Assembly: GCF_900186615.1 (NCBI RefSeq)
Contig: NZ_LT896588.1
Coordinates: 574,211-638,210, forward strand
Length of the DNA stretch: 64,000 nucleotides
Source of the DNA: Parabacteroides bouchesdurhonensis
GTDB taxonomy: Bacteria > Bacteroidota > Bacteroidia > Bacteroidales > Tannerellaceae
Direction of reading: 5' to 3'
Below the pieces are notes generated by a model. The model worked only from the letters and a program-made list of their open reading frames with translations. It was not told the origin of the DNA and searched no databases. Position 1 is the first letter of the stretch. Every line of letters begins with the position of its first letter. A program made the translations under genes and the position numbers. Below are positions 45,620-53,292 of this stretch, one piece after another.

Positions 45620-46519
45620 ATGACTGAAACCATATCTTATATAATCAACTCCCTGAAAGATTATTACCCTCCCAACGAGATCAGAGGCTTTACGCAGCTG
45701 ATTATGGAACAAATTTGCGGCTTACAGCCTTACCAGCTCTTACTTGGCAAAGGTAATGATTTATCTGACAAAGAAAAAACTGAAATCGCAGAGATCGTAG
45801 AGCGATTAAAGAAATCAGAACCGATCCAATACATATTAGGAACTGCAAATTTTTACGGATATGATTTCACTGTTAATCCTTCCGTGCTAATACCACGACC
45901 GGAAACGGCAGAGTTAGTCAATAAAATTATAGAAGATTCCAAAAACTCACCTATTTCTCCTCTACGGATATTAGACATCGGGACAGGAAGCGGCTGTATT
46001 GCCATCTCATTAGCCAAACATCTAAATAACGCAGAAGTATTTGCAATGGACATTTCGGCGGATGCCCTATCCATCGCCAAGCTAAACGCGGAAAAACTGA
46101 ATGCCGATATTCAGTTTATTCAAGCCGATATTTTATCTACCACTAAATTCCATTCCTTCCGAGAGAAATTTGAATTTCTTCCGAGAGAAAATAAAATTTC
46201 TTCCGAAAGAGAGGTAAATATAATCGTCAGCAACCCTCCATATATAACAGAAAAAGAAAAAACAGATATGGAGGCAAATGTTCTGAACTATGAACCTCAT
46301 TCGGCACTGTTTGTTCCGGATAATGATCCATTGTTATTTTATCGCACTATCGCCCGGTTTGGCAAACAAAATTTATCACAAAACGGGTATCTTTATTTTG
46401 AGATAAACTCTCAATTCGGGACAGAGACAAAAGAAATGCTCAAACAGGAAGGTTACAGGCATATTGAATTAACACAAGATTTTTACAAGAAAGACCGGAT
46501 AATAAAAGCTCAGATATGA
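45620..46519 (+). CDS. prmC: peptide chain release factor N(5)-glutamine methyltransferase
   Basis: Methylates the GGQ glutamine of release factors. 299 residues from the ATG behind the promoter. N-terminal helical domain, SAM-binding ILDIGTGSGCIAIS, and the substrate glutamine motif NPPY (residues 205-208). Residues about 179-198, immediately before that motif, are encoded by a 22-base tandem array and look like an expanded loop (EKFEFLPRENKISSERE). Stop overlaps recX by 4 bases. Confidence 0.94.
   Translation: MTETISYIINSLKDYYPPNEIRGFTQLIMEQICGLQPYQLLLGKGNDLSDKEKTEIAEIVERLKKSEPIQYILGTANFYGYDFTVNPSVLIPRPETAELVNKIIEDSKNSPISPLRILDIGTGSGCIAISLAKHLNNAEVFAMDISADALSIAKLNAEKLNADIQFIQADILSTTKFHSFREKFEFLPRENKISSEREVNIIVSNPPYITEKEKTDMEANVLNYEPHSALFVPDNDPLLFYRTIARFGKQNLSQNGYLYFEINSQFGTETKEMLKQEGYRHIELTQDFYKKDRIIKAQI
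46156..46213. repeat. 22-base tandem array inside prmC
   Basis: CTTCCGAGAGAAATTTGAAT plus TT at 46156-46177, a near copy at 46178-46199 and a partial third (CTTCCGAAAGAGAGG) at 46200-46214. The reading frame stays open. The unit differs in sequence from the ribD one but has the same length and a shared TCCG core. Confidence 0.9.
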
Positions 46520-47007
46520 AACAAATAACCGAACCGGAGATGTTACACAAAGCGGCATCCTATTGCTCAACGGCAGAACGTTGTATTCAGGATGTACAAA
46601 AAAAAATAGATGCAGCAGGCTTGCCACCAGAAGCAGGAGAACGCATCATTGCCCGTTTGTTGAAAGAAAAATTTATAGATGAAGAACGCTTTGCGAGGAG
46701 TTTCGTAAATGACAAACTACGTTTTAATAAATGGGGACGCATAAAAATAGCATACGAATTGCACAAAAAAGGTATCTCTCCTTCCATTCGTTCCGAGGCA
46801 TTGGCTACTATTGATTCTACCGAATACCGAACCATTATCTTATCATTACTAAAAGACAAAAAGAAAACAGTAAAAGGAAAAGACGAACGCGAACTATTTA
46901 ACAAACTGCTTCGTTTTGCCGCCGGACGCGGATTTGAAAGCAATGAAACGATTAAATGCCTGCAACAGTTATTTAAGGGGAATGATTATGCTGAAGATTT
47001 TGAATGA
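46516..47007 (+). CDS. recX: regulatory protein RecX
   Basis: Modulates RecA filaments. 163 residues of RecX type: three-helix repeats with CIQDVQKKIDAAGLPPEAGERIIARLLKEKFIDEERFA, DKLRFNKWGRIKIAYELHKKGIS and a third degenerate repeat. recA is not in the window. It overlaps prmC by 4 bases and comF by about 20. Confidence 0.88.
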   Translation: MKQITEPEMLHKAASYCSTAERCIQDVQKKIDAAGLPPEAGERIIARLLKEKFIDEERFARSFVNDKLRFNKWGRIKIAYELHKKGISPSIRSEALATIDSTEYRTIILSLLKDKKKTVKGKDERELFNKLLRFAAGRGFESNETIKCLQQLFKGNDYAEDFE

Positions 47008-47677
47008 TATACTGAATCTTTTCTTTCCTAACCTTTGCCTGCTATGTAAAACACCGCTTGTTGACGGAGAGAAGCAAATATGTTTGAACTGTTTATCCGA
47101 TTTGCCCAAAACAGATTATCACAAGCAAGCATTAAATCCGGCAGAACAATTATTCATGGGAAAAGCCAATATTATACATGCCTATTCTTTCTTGCATTAC
47201 GAAAAAGGAGGTCACGTACAGAAACTGATTCATTCCCTTAAATATCACGACAACAAAGAAATCGGTTATATACTGGGAAGGCAAGCAGCTTTGGAATTAC
47301 AGAAAGTAAACAGCCCATTATGCCAAACTGATTTCCTCATCCCCGTTCCACTTCATCCAAAAAGACAAAAACAAAGAGGCTATAACCAGGCAGAATGGAT
47401 CGCTTTAGGGCTAAGTTCCGTATGGCACACACCTGTCAACACAACCACATTGTGTAGAACAAAGAAAACCGACACACAAACACGCAAAAGCGTTTACAAC
47501 CGGTGGATCAACGTAAAAGATATTTTTCTCGCTCAAAACATAAACGAATTAGAAGATAAGCACATTCTCCTCATAGATGACGTAATAACCACGGGGTCAA
47601 CAATTAGCGGCTGCATAGATGCCCTATCTTCCGTATCAGGCTTGCAAATAAGCGTATTTTCTTTGTCTATAGCCTAA
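46988..47677 (+). CDS. comF: ComF family phosphoribosyltransferase-like protein
   Basis: 229 residues: N-terminal CXXC zinc ribbon (FPNLCLLCKTPLV … ICLNCLSDLP) and a phosphoribosyltransferase fold with ILLIDDVITTGSTISGC. ComF/GntX proteins are linked to DNA uptake in competent bacteria. Candidate starts at 46982 and 46988 follow AAGGGG; the second (MLKILNDIL) is chosen. It overlaps the end of recX. Confidence 0.88.
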   Translation: MLKILNDILNLFFPNLCLLCKTPLVDGEKQICLNCLSDLPKTDYHKQALNPAEQLFMGKANIIHAYSFLHYEKGGHVQKLIHSLKYHDNKEIGYILGRQAALELQKVNSPLCQTDFLIPVPLHPKRQKQRGYNQAEWIALGLSSVWHTPVNTTTLCRTKKTDTQTRKSVYNRWINVKDIFLAQNINELEDKHILLIDDVITTGSTISGCIDALSSVSGLQISVFSLSIA

Positions 47678-47730
47678 ATATTAATAAAAAATTAACAGTC
47701 CATACACAAGGTTATTTCAATGAGTTTAGC

Positions 47731-47738
47731 TATTTTTG
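47731..47738 (+). promoter_or_regulatory. -7 box (TATTTTTG) for pyrE
   Basis: TAnnTTTG match 31 bases before the pyrE ATG; no clear -33. Confidence 0.5.
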
Positions 47739-47769
47739 CAAACTGGTATAAACACATTTATTAGGTTGT

Positions 47770-48408
47770 ATGAAAACACTGGAAAGATTAGTAGCAGAGA
47801 GATTATTAAAGATTAAGGCTGTTAAATTGCAGCCAGCCAACCCTTTCACATGGGCATCGGGATGGAAATCTCCAATCTACAACGATAACAGAAAAACGCT
47901 TTCCTATCCGGGAATCAGAAGTTTCATCAAATTGGAACTGGCCCGCACAATTAGTGAAAAGTACGAAAATGCCGATGCTATTGCCGGTGTTGCAACCGGA
48001 GCAATTGCCCAAGGCGCTTTAGTCGCTGATTTATTAGGCCTTCCGTTCGTATATATTCGTTCTACCCCTAAAGATCACGGACTGGAAAACCTGATCGAAG
48101 GAGAATTGAAACCGGGATCAAAAGTAGTAATTGTTGAAGACCTTGTTTCAACAGGCGGCAGCAGTTTAAAAGCTGTACAGGCCGTTCGTAATTTCGGTTG
48201 CGATGTTGTGGGTATGGTTGCTATTTTCACGTATGGTTTCCCTGTTGCAATAGAGGCTTTTAAAGAGGCTAAAGTTACATTAACCACATTAAGTAACTAT
48301 GATGCCGTATTAGAAGAAGCTGTACGCACAGATTATATTGACGAATCAGAAATTGCAATTCTTCAGGAATGGCGTAAGGATCCGGGAAAGTGGAATCCTT
48401 TAATTTAA
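47770..48408 (+). CDS. pyrE: orotate phosphoribosyltransferase
   Basis: Joins orotate to PRPP in pyrimidine synthesis. 212 residues with FTWASGWKSPIYNDNRKTLS near the N-terminus, IAGVATGAIAQGALVA and the PRPP motif VVIVEDLVSTGGSSL. Followed after 12 bases by an SRPBCC protein gene and then argH, likely a co-expressed group. Confidence 0.95.
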   Translation: MKTLERLVAERLLKIKAVKLQPANPFTWASGWKSPIYNDNRKTLSYPGIRSFIKLELARTISEKYENADAIAGVATGAIAQGALVADLLGLPFVYIRSTPKDHGLENLIEGELKPGSKVVIVEDLVSTGGSSLKAVQAVRNFGCDVVGMVAIFTYGFPVAIEAFKEAKVTLTTLSNYDAVLEEAVRTDYIDESEIAILQEWRKDPGKWNPLI

Positions 48409-48420
48409 AAGAAAAAACTG

Positions 48421-48831
48421 ATGACAGAATTTGTAAGTGAGGTTAAAACAATCCCACACAACGATGACCGTATTTTTACAATGCTGTCTGATCTTTCTAA
48501 TCTGGAACGGATCAAAGACCGCATTCCTCAAGATAAAATAAAAGATTTTGAATTTGATAGCGATTCATGCAGTTTTGCTGTTGATCCTGTTGGAAAGATA
48601 ACATTCCAGATCGTGGAACGTGAACCGAATAAGACTATTAAATTCACAACGACAAATTCGCCGGTTCCCTTAAACCTATGGATACAATTAAAACAGGTTG
48701 AGGAAAACGACACAAAAATGAAAATGACAATTCGTGCAGAGTTGAATCCATTCATCAAACCGATGGTTTCAAAACCGCTACAGGATGCTTTAGATAAAAT
48801 ATCAACAGTGATAGCTTCCTTACCTTATTAA
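48421..48831 (+). CDS. SRPBCC (START-like) family protein
   Basis: 136 residues resembling polyketide cyclase/SRPBCC proteins: VKTIPHNDDRIFTMLSDLSN start, IVEREPNKTIKFTT strand, and C-terminal helix KPLQDALDKISTVIASLPY. These bind hydrophobic ligands; ligand and role are unknown. It is placed between pyrE (12-base gap) and argH (12-base gap), a layout I have seen in other Bacteroidales. Confidence 0.82.
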   Translation: MTEFVSEVKTIPHNDDRIFTMLSDLSNLERIKDRIPQDKIKDFEFDSDSCSFAVDPVGKITFQIVEREPNKTIKFTTTNSPVPLNLWIQLKQVEENDTKMKMTIRAELNPFIKPMVSKPLQDALDKISTVIASLPY

Positions 48832-48843
48832 TTTCTTTTTATT

Positions 48844-50184
48844 ATGTCTCAGAAACTTTGGGAAAAGAATATTCAGGTAGATCATGAAGTAGACATTTTT
48901 ACTGTAGGTAGAGACCGTGAAATGGATCTCTATCTTGCCAAGTATGATGTTTTAGGATCTATGGCACATATTACAATGCTGGAAAGCATCGGCTTACTCA
49001 CCAAAGAGGAGCTTAACGTATTACTGGCAGAACTCAGAAATATATATACTATTGCTAACAACGGACAGTTTATTATTGAAGAGGGAATAGAAGATGTTCA
49101 TTCGCAAGTAGAGTTGATGCTCACCCGCCGTTTAGGAGACGTTGGAAAAAAGATACACAGCGGACGTTCACGCAATGATCAGGTATTATTGGATTTAAAG
49201 CTTTTCACTCGTGCACAAATACAAGAGCTGGTCACACTCGTATCCGGTCTGTTTGATATTCTGATAGAACAGAGTAACCGATATAAAAATATATTGTTAC
49301 CCGGATATACTCACTTACAGGTAGCCATGCCCTCTTCTTTCGGTTTATGGTTCGGAGCTTATGCTGAAAGTTTGTCCGACGATTTGCAAATGTTGCAAGC
49401 CGCTTATAAAATATGTAACCGTAATCCGCTAGGTTCAGCTGCAGGATATGGCTCATCATTTCCTTTGAATCGCCAGATGACTACAGATTTGTTAGGCTTC
49501 GATTCAATGGATTATAATGTTGTATATGCACAAATGGGACGTGGGAAAATGGAACGTACCGTTGCGTTTGCCATGGCTGGAATAGCCGCGACATTATCAA
49601 AACTGGCCTATGATGCCTGTATGTTTAATAGCCAAAACTTTGGCTTCATTAAATTGCCGGATCAATTTACCACCGGCTCCAGCATTATGCCTCATAAGAA
49701 AAACCCGGACGTCTTTGAACTGACACGTGCAAAATGTAATAAAATACAAGGATTACCTCAGCAGATTACTTTAATCAGCAATAATCTCCCTTCGGGATAT
49801 TTCCGTGACCTCCAAATTATTAAAGAGGTATTTTTACCTTCATTCGATGAATTGAAAGATTGTCTTCGTATGGTAACCCATATGATGCGCAAAGTAAAAG
49901 TAAATGAACATATTCTTGATGACGATAAATATGCTTTATTGTTTAGCGTGGAAGAAGTGAATCGTCTTGTGCTTGCCGGTGTCCCTTTCCGTGATGCTTA
50001 TAAACAAGTTGGTTTAAACATAGAGGCAGGAAAGTTTGTGCCAAACAAAGAAGTGCACCACACACATGAAGGAAGCATTGGAAATCTATGCAATGACTAT
50101 ATTTCGGCGCTTATGCAGAAAGTTGTTGACGGTTTTTCATTCGAAAGAATGAATGAAGCAGAAAAGAAATTAATTGAAGGATAA
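48844..50184 (+). CDS. argH: argininosuccinate lyase
   Basis: Last step of arginine synthesis, releasing arginine and fumarate. 446 residues with SGRSRNDQV near residue 105, PGYTHLQVA and the signature GSSIMPHKKNP. Other arginine genes are not in the window, so argH stands apart. It ends two bases before the start of the Rieske-like lipoprotein gene. Confidence 0.95.
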   Translation: MSQKLWEKNIQVDHEVDIFTVGRDREMDLYLAKYDVLGSMAHITMLESIGLLTKEELNVLLAELRNIYTIANNGQFIIEEGIEDVHSQVELMLTRRLGDVGKKIHSGRSRNDQVLLDLKLFTRAQIQELVTLVSGLFDILIEQSNRYKNILLPGYTHLQVAMPSSFGLWFGAYAESLSDDLQMLQAAYKICNRNPLGSAAGYGSSFPLNRQMTTDLLGFDSMDYNVVYAQMGRGKMERTVAFAMAGIAATLSKLAYDACMFNSQNFGFIKLPDQFTTGSSIMPHKKNPDVFELTRAKCNKIQGLPQQITLISNNLPSGYFRDLQIIKEVFLPSFDELKDCLRMVTHMMRKVKVNEHILDDDKYALLFSVEEVNRLVLAGVPFRDAYKQVGLNIEAGKFVPNKEVHHTHEGSIGNLCNDYISALMQKVVDGFSFERMNEAEKKLIEG

Positions 50185-50185
50185 T

Positions 50186-50650
50186 ATGAAAAAGTATTTA
50201 ATCTTATTACTTATATTTATAGGATCGGCTTGTTCTAAAATAGAGAATAATACCATTCCATTTTATCCTGTTTATTTGGAACTCGATTTAACATATGAGG
50301 ATAAAGATTTAAACAATCTGTTTAGTTCTAAAATATATACGAGTAAAAATATCAATTCCGCAGTAGAAAAAGCCGGATTTGGAGGCGTTCTTATTTTTCA
50401 TGGAGAAGACATAGGCTATGGAGCATATCAAGCTTACGACATAGCTTGTCCCAATGAAGCCAATGCTTCAACAGTTGTACATGTTGACGACACCGGTATT
50501 CATGCAATATGTCCCGTATGTGGAAGTAAATATGAATTAACCGGTTCAGGTTTCCCAACGCAAGGAAGTCCAAGTAAGCATAAATTACAATCTTATACAG
50601 TTAGAGAAGTACAAGCTAGTACGAGTAAAAAATTAATCGTCACTAATTAA
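50186..50650 (+). CDS. Rieske-like lipoprotein with altered cluster ligands
   Basis: 154 residues. Lipobox GSAC (Cys16). The C-terminal half follows a Rieske fold in outline: GVLIFHGEDIGYGAYQAYDI, then C88-P-N where Rieske proteins have CxH, then C109-P-V-C112-G where they have CxxH, then SKYELTGSG and GPS-like turn. With the two His ligands replaced by Asn and Cys a standard 2Fe-2S Rieske centre is unlikely; another metal or none may be bound. The TTG at 50174 is rejected in favour of ATG at 50186. Coupled with argH. Confidence 0.75.
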   Translation: MKKYLILLLIFIGSACSKIENNTIPFYPVYLELDLTYEDKDLNNLFSSKIYTSKNINSAVEKAGFGGVLIFHGEDIGYGAYQAYDIACPNEANASTVVHVDDTGIHAICPVCGSKYELTGSGFPTQGSPSKHKLQSYTVREVQASTSKKLIVTN

Positions 50651-50666
50651 TTTTTTCACGCAAACT

Positions 50667-50697
50667 CTTGCTAAAATAAAACTTTTATCTACCTTTG
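50667..50697 (+). promoter_or_regulatory. promoter of the tRNA-Gly/Leu/Gly cluster
   Basis: CTTG (50667-50670), 19 bases, TACCTTTG (50690-50697), 20 bases before the first tRNA. Confidence 0.65.
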
Positions 50698-50717
50698 CAC
50701 ACGCAAACGCAAGCAAT

Positions 50718-50790
50718 GCGGAAGTAGCTCAGTTGGTAGAGCATAACCTTGCCAAGGTTAGGGTCGCGGGTTCGAGTCCCGTCTTCCGCT
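50718..50790 (+). tRNA. tRNA-Gly (GCC), copy 1
   Basis: 73 bases; acceptor GCGGAAG / CTTCCGC with discriminator T, anticodon loop TTGCCAA (anticodon GCC), T-loop GTTCGAGTC. No encoded CCA. Confidence 0.97.
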
Positions 50791-50811
50791 CATCTCTTAA
50801 GAGAAAGGGAT

Positions 50812-50896
50812 GCTCGAATGGTGGAATCGGTAGACACGAAGGACTTAAAATCCTTTGGCCATTGCGGCTGTGCGGGTTCAAGTCCCGCTTCGAGTA
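50812..50896 (+). tRNA. tRNA-Leu (TAA)
   Basis: 85-base class II tRNA; acceptor GCTCGAA / TTCGAGT with discriminator A, anticodon loop CTTAAAA (anticodon TAA), long variable arm TGGCCATTGCGGCTGTG, T-loop GTTCAAGTC. Confidence 0.96.
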
Positions 50897-50907
50897 CAAA
50901 CTTTCTT

Positions 50908-50980
50908 GCGGAAGTAGCTCAGTTGGTAGAGCATAACCTTGCCAAGGTTAGGGTCGCGGGTTCGAGTCCCGTCTTCCGCT
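50908..50980 (+). tRNA. tRNA-Gly (GCC), copy 2
   Basis: Identical to the first tRNA-Gly; the pair flanks tRNA-Leu in one transcript. Confidence 0.97.
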
Positions 50981-50995
50981 CAGCTTCCAAAAGGT

Positions 50996-51027
50996 CCTGT
51001 AATTCTTAGGAATTGCGGGGCTTTTTA
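50996..51027 (+). terminator. terminator of the tRNA cluster
   Basis: CCTGTAATTC, loop TTAG, GAATTGCGGG (10 pairs with G-T wobbles) followed by GCTTTTTATTT. Confidence 0.8.
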
Positions 51028-51207
51028 TTTTATATCCTATTTTTATTTCTATTGATCATAAAACTTATATTGAAAACTATATTTACCTCCAAATAAGAGT
51101 TATTGAAAAACATTATCTTTATAAAACCAGATATTTTTTAATCTAATTACGATCTATTCTTTCTTAAAAAAGTCCATATTGTACGATAAAGCATTCGTCG
51201 TTTTTAT

Positions 51208-51215
51208 TATTTTTG
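51208..51215 (+). promoter_or_regulatory. -7 box (TATTTTTG) for the secreted protease gene
   Basis: TAnnTTTG match 46 bases before the ATG. The rest of the 234-base spacer 51028-51261 is AT-rich with no other feature seen. Confidence 0.45.
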
Positions 51216-51261
51216 TGATTAGTTAATAGCTTATCAAACCACATACAAGATATATACACAA

Positions 51262-53163
51262 ATGAAACGATTTCTATTTCTACTATTACTTGTTTGTCAA
51301 TTAGTAAATCTATCAGCTCAAAATACTACTTACTTTTATGGAAGAGATAAAGTGCAATCCAAGAATGAAACAGCAGCACTATATTCTGTCCAGATATTTG
51401 ACGACTGTACATACGTAACCATTGAACTGGTGCCAACAAAGAACCGGTCTCGCATGACATTTTTCACAAGTCCATATACATATATTCAGGCCGAAAGCGT
51501 AAAGCTGCCTTTATTAGGCGCCCTATCCAGTGACGGCACCTCTTATCATTCATGTACGATATATGACAATTGGGGGTGGGAGAATGTAAAAAAAGGGGAA
51601 GCATATCATTACACCCTGGTTTTCTCCGGAAGGATTCCTGCCGGCATTACCAGCTTCTCACTGATAGATGATTATTCGGAATATCATGGATATTGTTTTA
51701 AAAATTATACAATCAACAATCCCAACGCCAATGCAACAGCTTATGATGAAATATCCGTCAGACAAAATATAGATATGAATAATGATGGTATAGTCGGGAT
51801 ATACGAAGGCATCAATGAACAAGGTTATAAATTAGGGTGCATCAAGCACGACAACACATATTATTTCATCTATCTGGGAAGTAAGACGAACAAGAGTTGG
51901 TGGAAAGTCGGGGATGTCAAAGCTATATTACGTCCAAGCGCAACTGCCGGTCTTTTTAAAGCGGATTGGTATATGGAAGACAAAAGCACAAACTCCGATG
52001 TTTATGTCATATTTGAAAGAGGCCAGATGAAAACTATTATGCCTAACGAAGAAACAGGATACCTGAAAATGTATCCTTCCTCTTCACCATCCAACGCCAA
52101 CACACCTTCTCGGGAAGCACAGAAATGGTCCGGTTCCGGCTTCGCCCTGTTCAACGGATATATAACAACGAACTATCACGTTATAGAAGGTGCTAAAAGC
52201 ATCTACATAAAAGGGATAAAAGGTAATTTTTCCATCCCGTATGAAGCAACGGTTGTAGCTTCCGACAAACATAACGACTTAGCTTTACTAAAGATAAACG
52301 ACCACCGTTTTACCGGATTCGGGAATATTCCTTACAGAGTGAAAATAGCAACCGCCGATGTAGGTGAAGAGATTTTCGTACTTGGTTATCCACTAACAAC
52401 TACAATGGGTGACGAAGTAAAACTTACAACCGGTGTTATCAGTTCCAAAACAGGCTTTAAAGGCGACGTTTCCCTGTATCAGATATCCGCACCCATTCAG
52501 CCGGGTAACAGCGGCGGACCGTTGTTTGACGGACAAGGAAACTTAATTGGGATTGTTAATGCAAAACATACGCAGGCTGAAAATGTAGGCTATGCTATTA
52601 AAACCTCATACCTGCAGAATTTAATAGAAAGCGTTACCTCTTCTTCTATTCTTCCCAATAATAACCAAGTATCGGAAATGGCTTTAACGGGAAAAGTCAA
52701 AACAATAAAGAATTTTGTATATATGATAGAGTGCTCCAATCAACCGTCATCTAGCAACAACAGAGCTTCATATAATGCATATAACACCAATAACAACGAT
52801 ATTACGGTTAATAACCCTATATATGCCGCCGTTAGAAACAATGGAGCACTAAAGATAACTCAAGTACAAGTATCAGATAACTACACAAAAATTAAATTTG
52901 AGTATACCAACTTATACGCGTCAGACGGTTGGTGTTCTATAGATCCTTCCGCATACATTATAAGTAATGATACCGGTAAGAAATACTCCATGATAAGGGC
53001 GGAAGGCATACCTACATCGCCACAGGCTCATTATTTTTCAAGACAATATGAAAAACTATATTTTACACTGATATTTCCGGCATTACCTAAAAACACGGCA
53101 CAGTTTAGTTTTATTGAAACGGAAGACAGTGAATGGAGATTTTATAATATTAAGTTGCAGTAG
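51262..53163 (+). CDS. exported trypsin-like (HtrA-type S1) protease with flanking duplicated beta domains
   Basis: 633 residues. Signal peptide 1-20 (ends NLSAQ). Protease domain about 285-460 with an intact triad: His306 (TNYHVIEG), Asp339 (HNDLALL) and Ser417 (QPGNSGGP). N-terminal region 24-155 and C-terminal region 515-633 look like copies of one beta-sandwich: both have a YVTIELVPT/YTKIKFEYT-type strand and end in LVFSGRIPAGITSFSLID versus LIFPALPKNTAQFSFIE. A middle segment (160-270) has IVGIYEGINEQGYKLGCIKH. No PDZ domain. Probably periplasmic or surface exposed; target unknown. Confidence 0.85.
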   Translation: MKRFLFLLLLVCQLVNLSAQNTTYFYGRDKVQSKNETAALYSVQIFDDCTYVTIELVPTKNRSRMTFFTSPYTYIQAESVKLPLLGALSSDGTSYHSCTIYDNWGWENVKKGEAYHYTLVFSGRIPAGITSFSLIDDYSEYHGYCFKNYTINNPNANATAYDEISVRQNIDMNNDGIVGIYEGINEQGYKLGCIKHDNTYYFIYLGSKTNKSWWKVGDVKAILRPSATAGLFKADWYMEDKSTNSDVYVIFERGQMKTIMPNEETGYLKMYPSSSPSNANTPSREAQKWSGSGFALFNGYITTNYHVIEGAKSIYIKGIKGNFSIPYEATVVASDKHNDLALLKINDHRFTGFGNIPYRVKIATADVGEEIFVLGYPLTTTMGDEVKLTTGVISSKTGFKGDVSLYQISAPIQPGNSGGPLFDGQGNLIGIVNAKHTQAENVGYAIKTSYLQNLIESVTSSSILPNNNQVSEMALTGKVKTIKNFVYMIECSNQPSSSNNRASYNAYNTNNNDITVNNPIYAAVRNNGALKITQVQVSDNYTKIKFEYTNLYASDGWCSIDPSAYIISNDTGKKYSMIRAEGIPTSPQAHYFSRQYEKLYFTLIFPALPKNTAQFSFIETEDSEWRFYNIKLQ

Positions 53164-53264
53164 TGTAACTTAATCTCTGCATATTCTATAAACCGACAAA
53201 AAACGAACCTGCAAGAAACATACGTAAATATATTATCTTGGGAAAGTCCATTTAAATATTTTAC

Positions 53265-53272
53265 TAACTTTG
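53265..53272 (+). promoter_or_regulatory. -7 box (TAACTTTG) for the LRR-Roc-COR gene
   Basis: TAnnTTTG match 20 bases before the ATG; indicates transcription separate from the protease gene 129 bases upstream. Confidence 0.5.
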
Positions 53273-53292
53273 TTGATATTAAACTTATACGT

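Noticed and set aside
50733..51009. Plus-strand ORFs with repeated VEHNLAKVRVAGSSPV peptides
   Set aside because: They are translations of the tRNA-Gly/Leu/Gly cluster.
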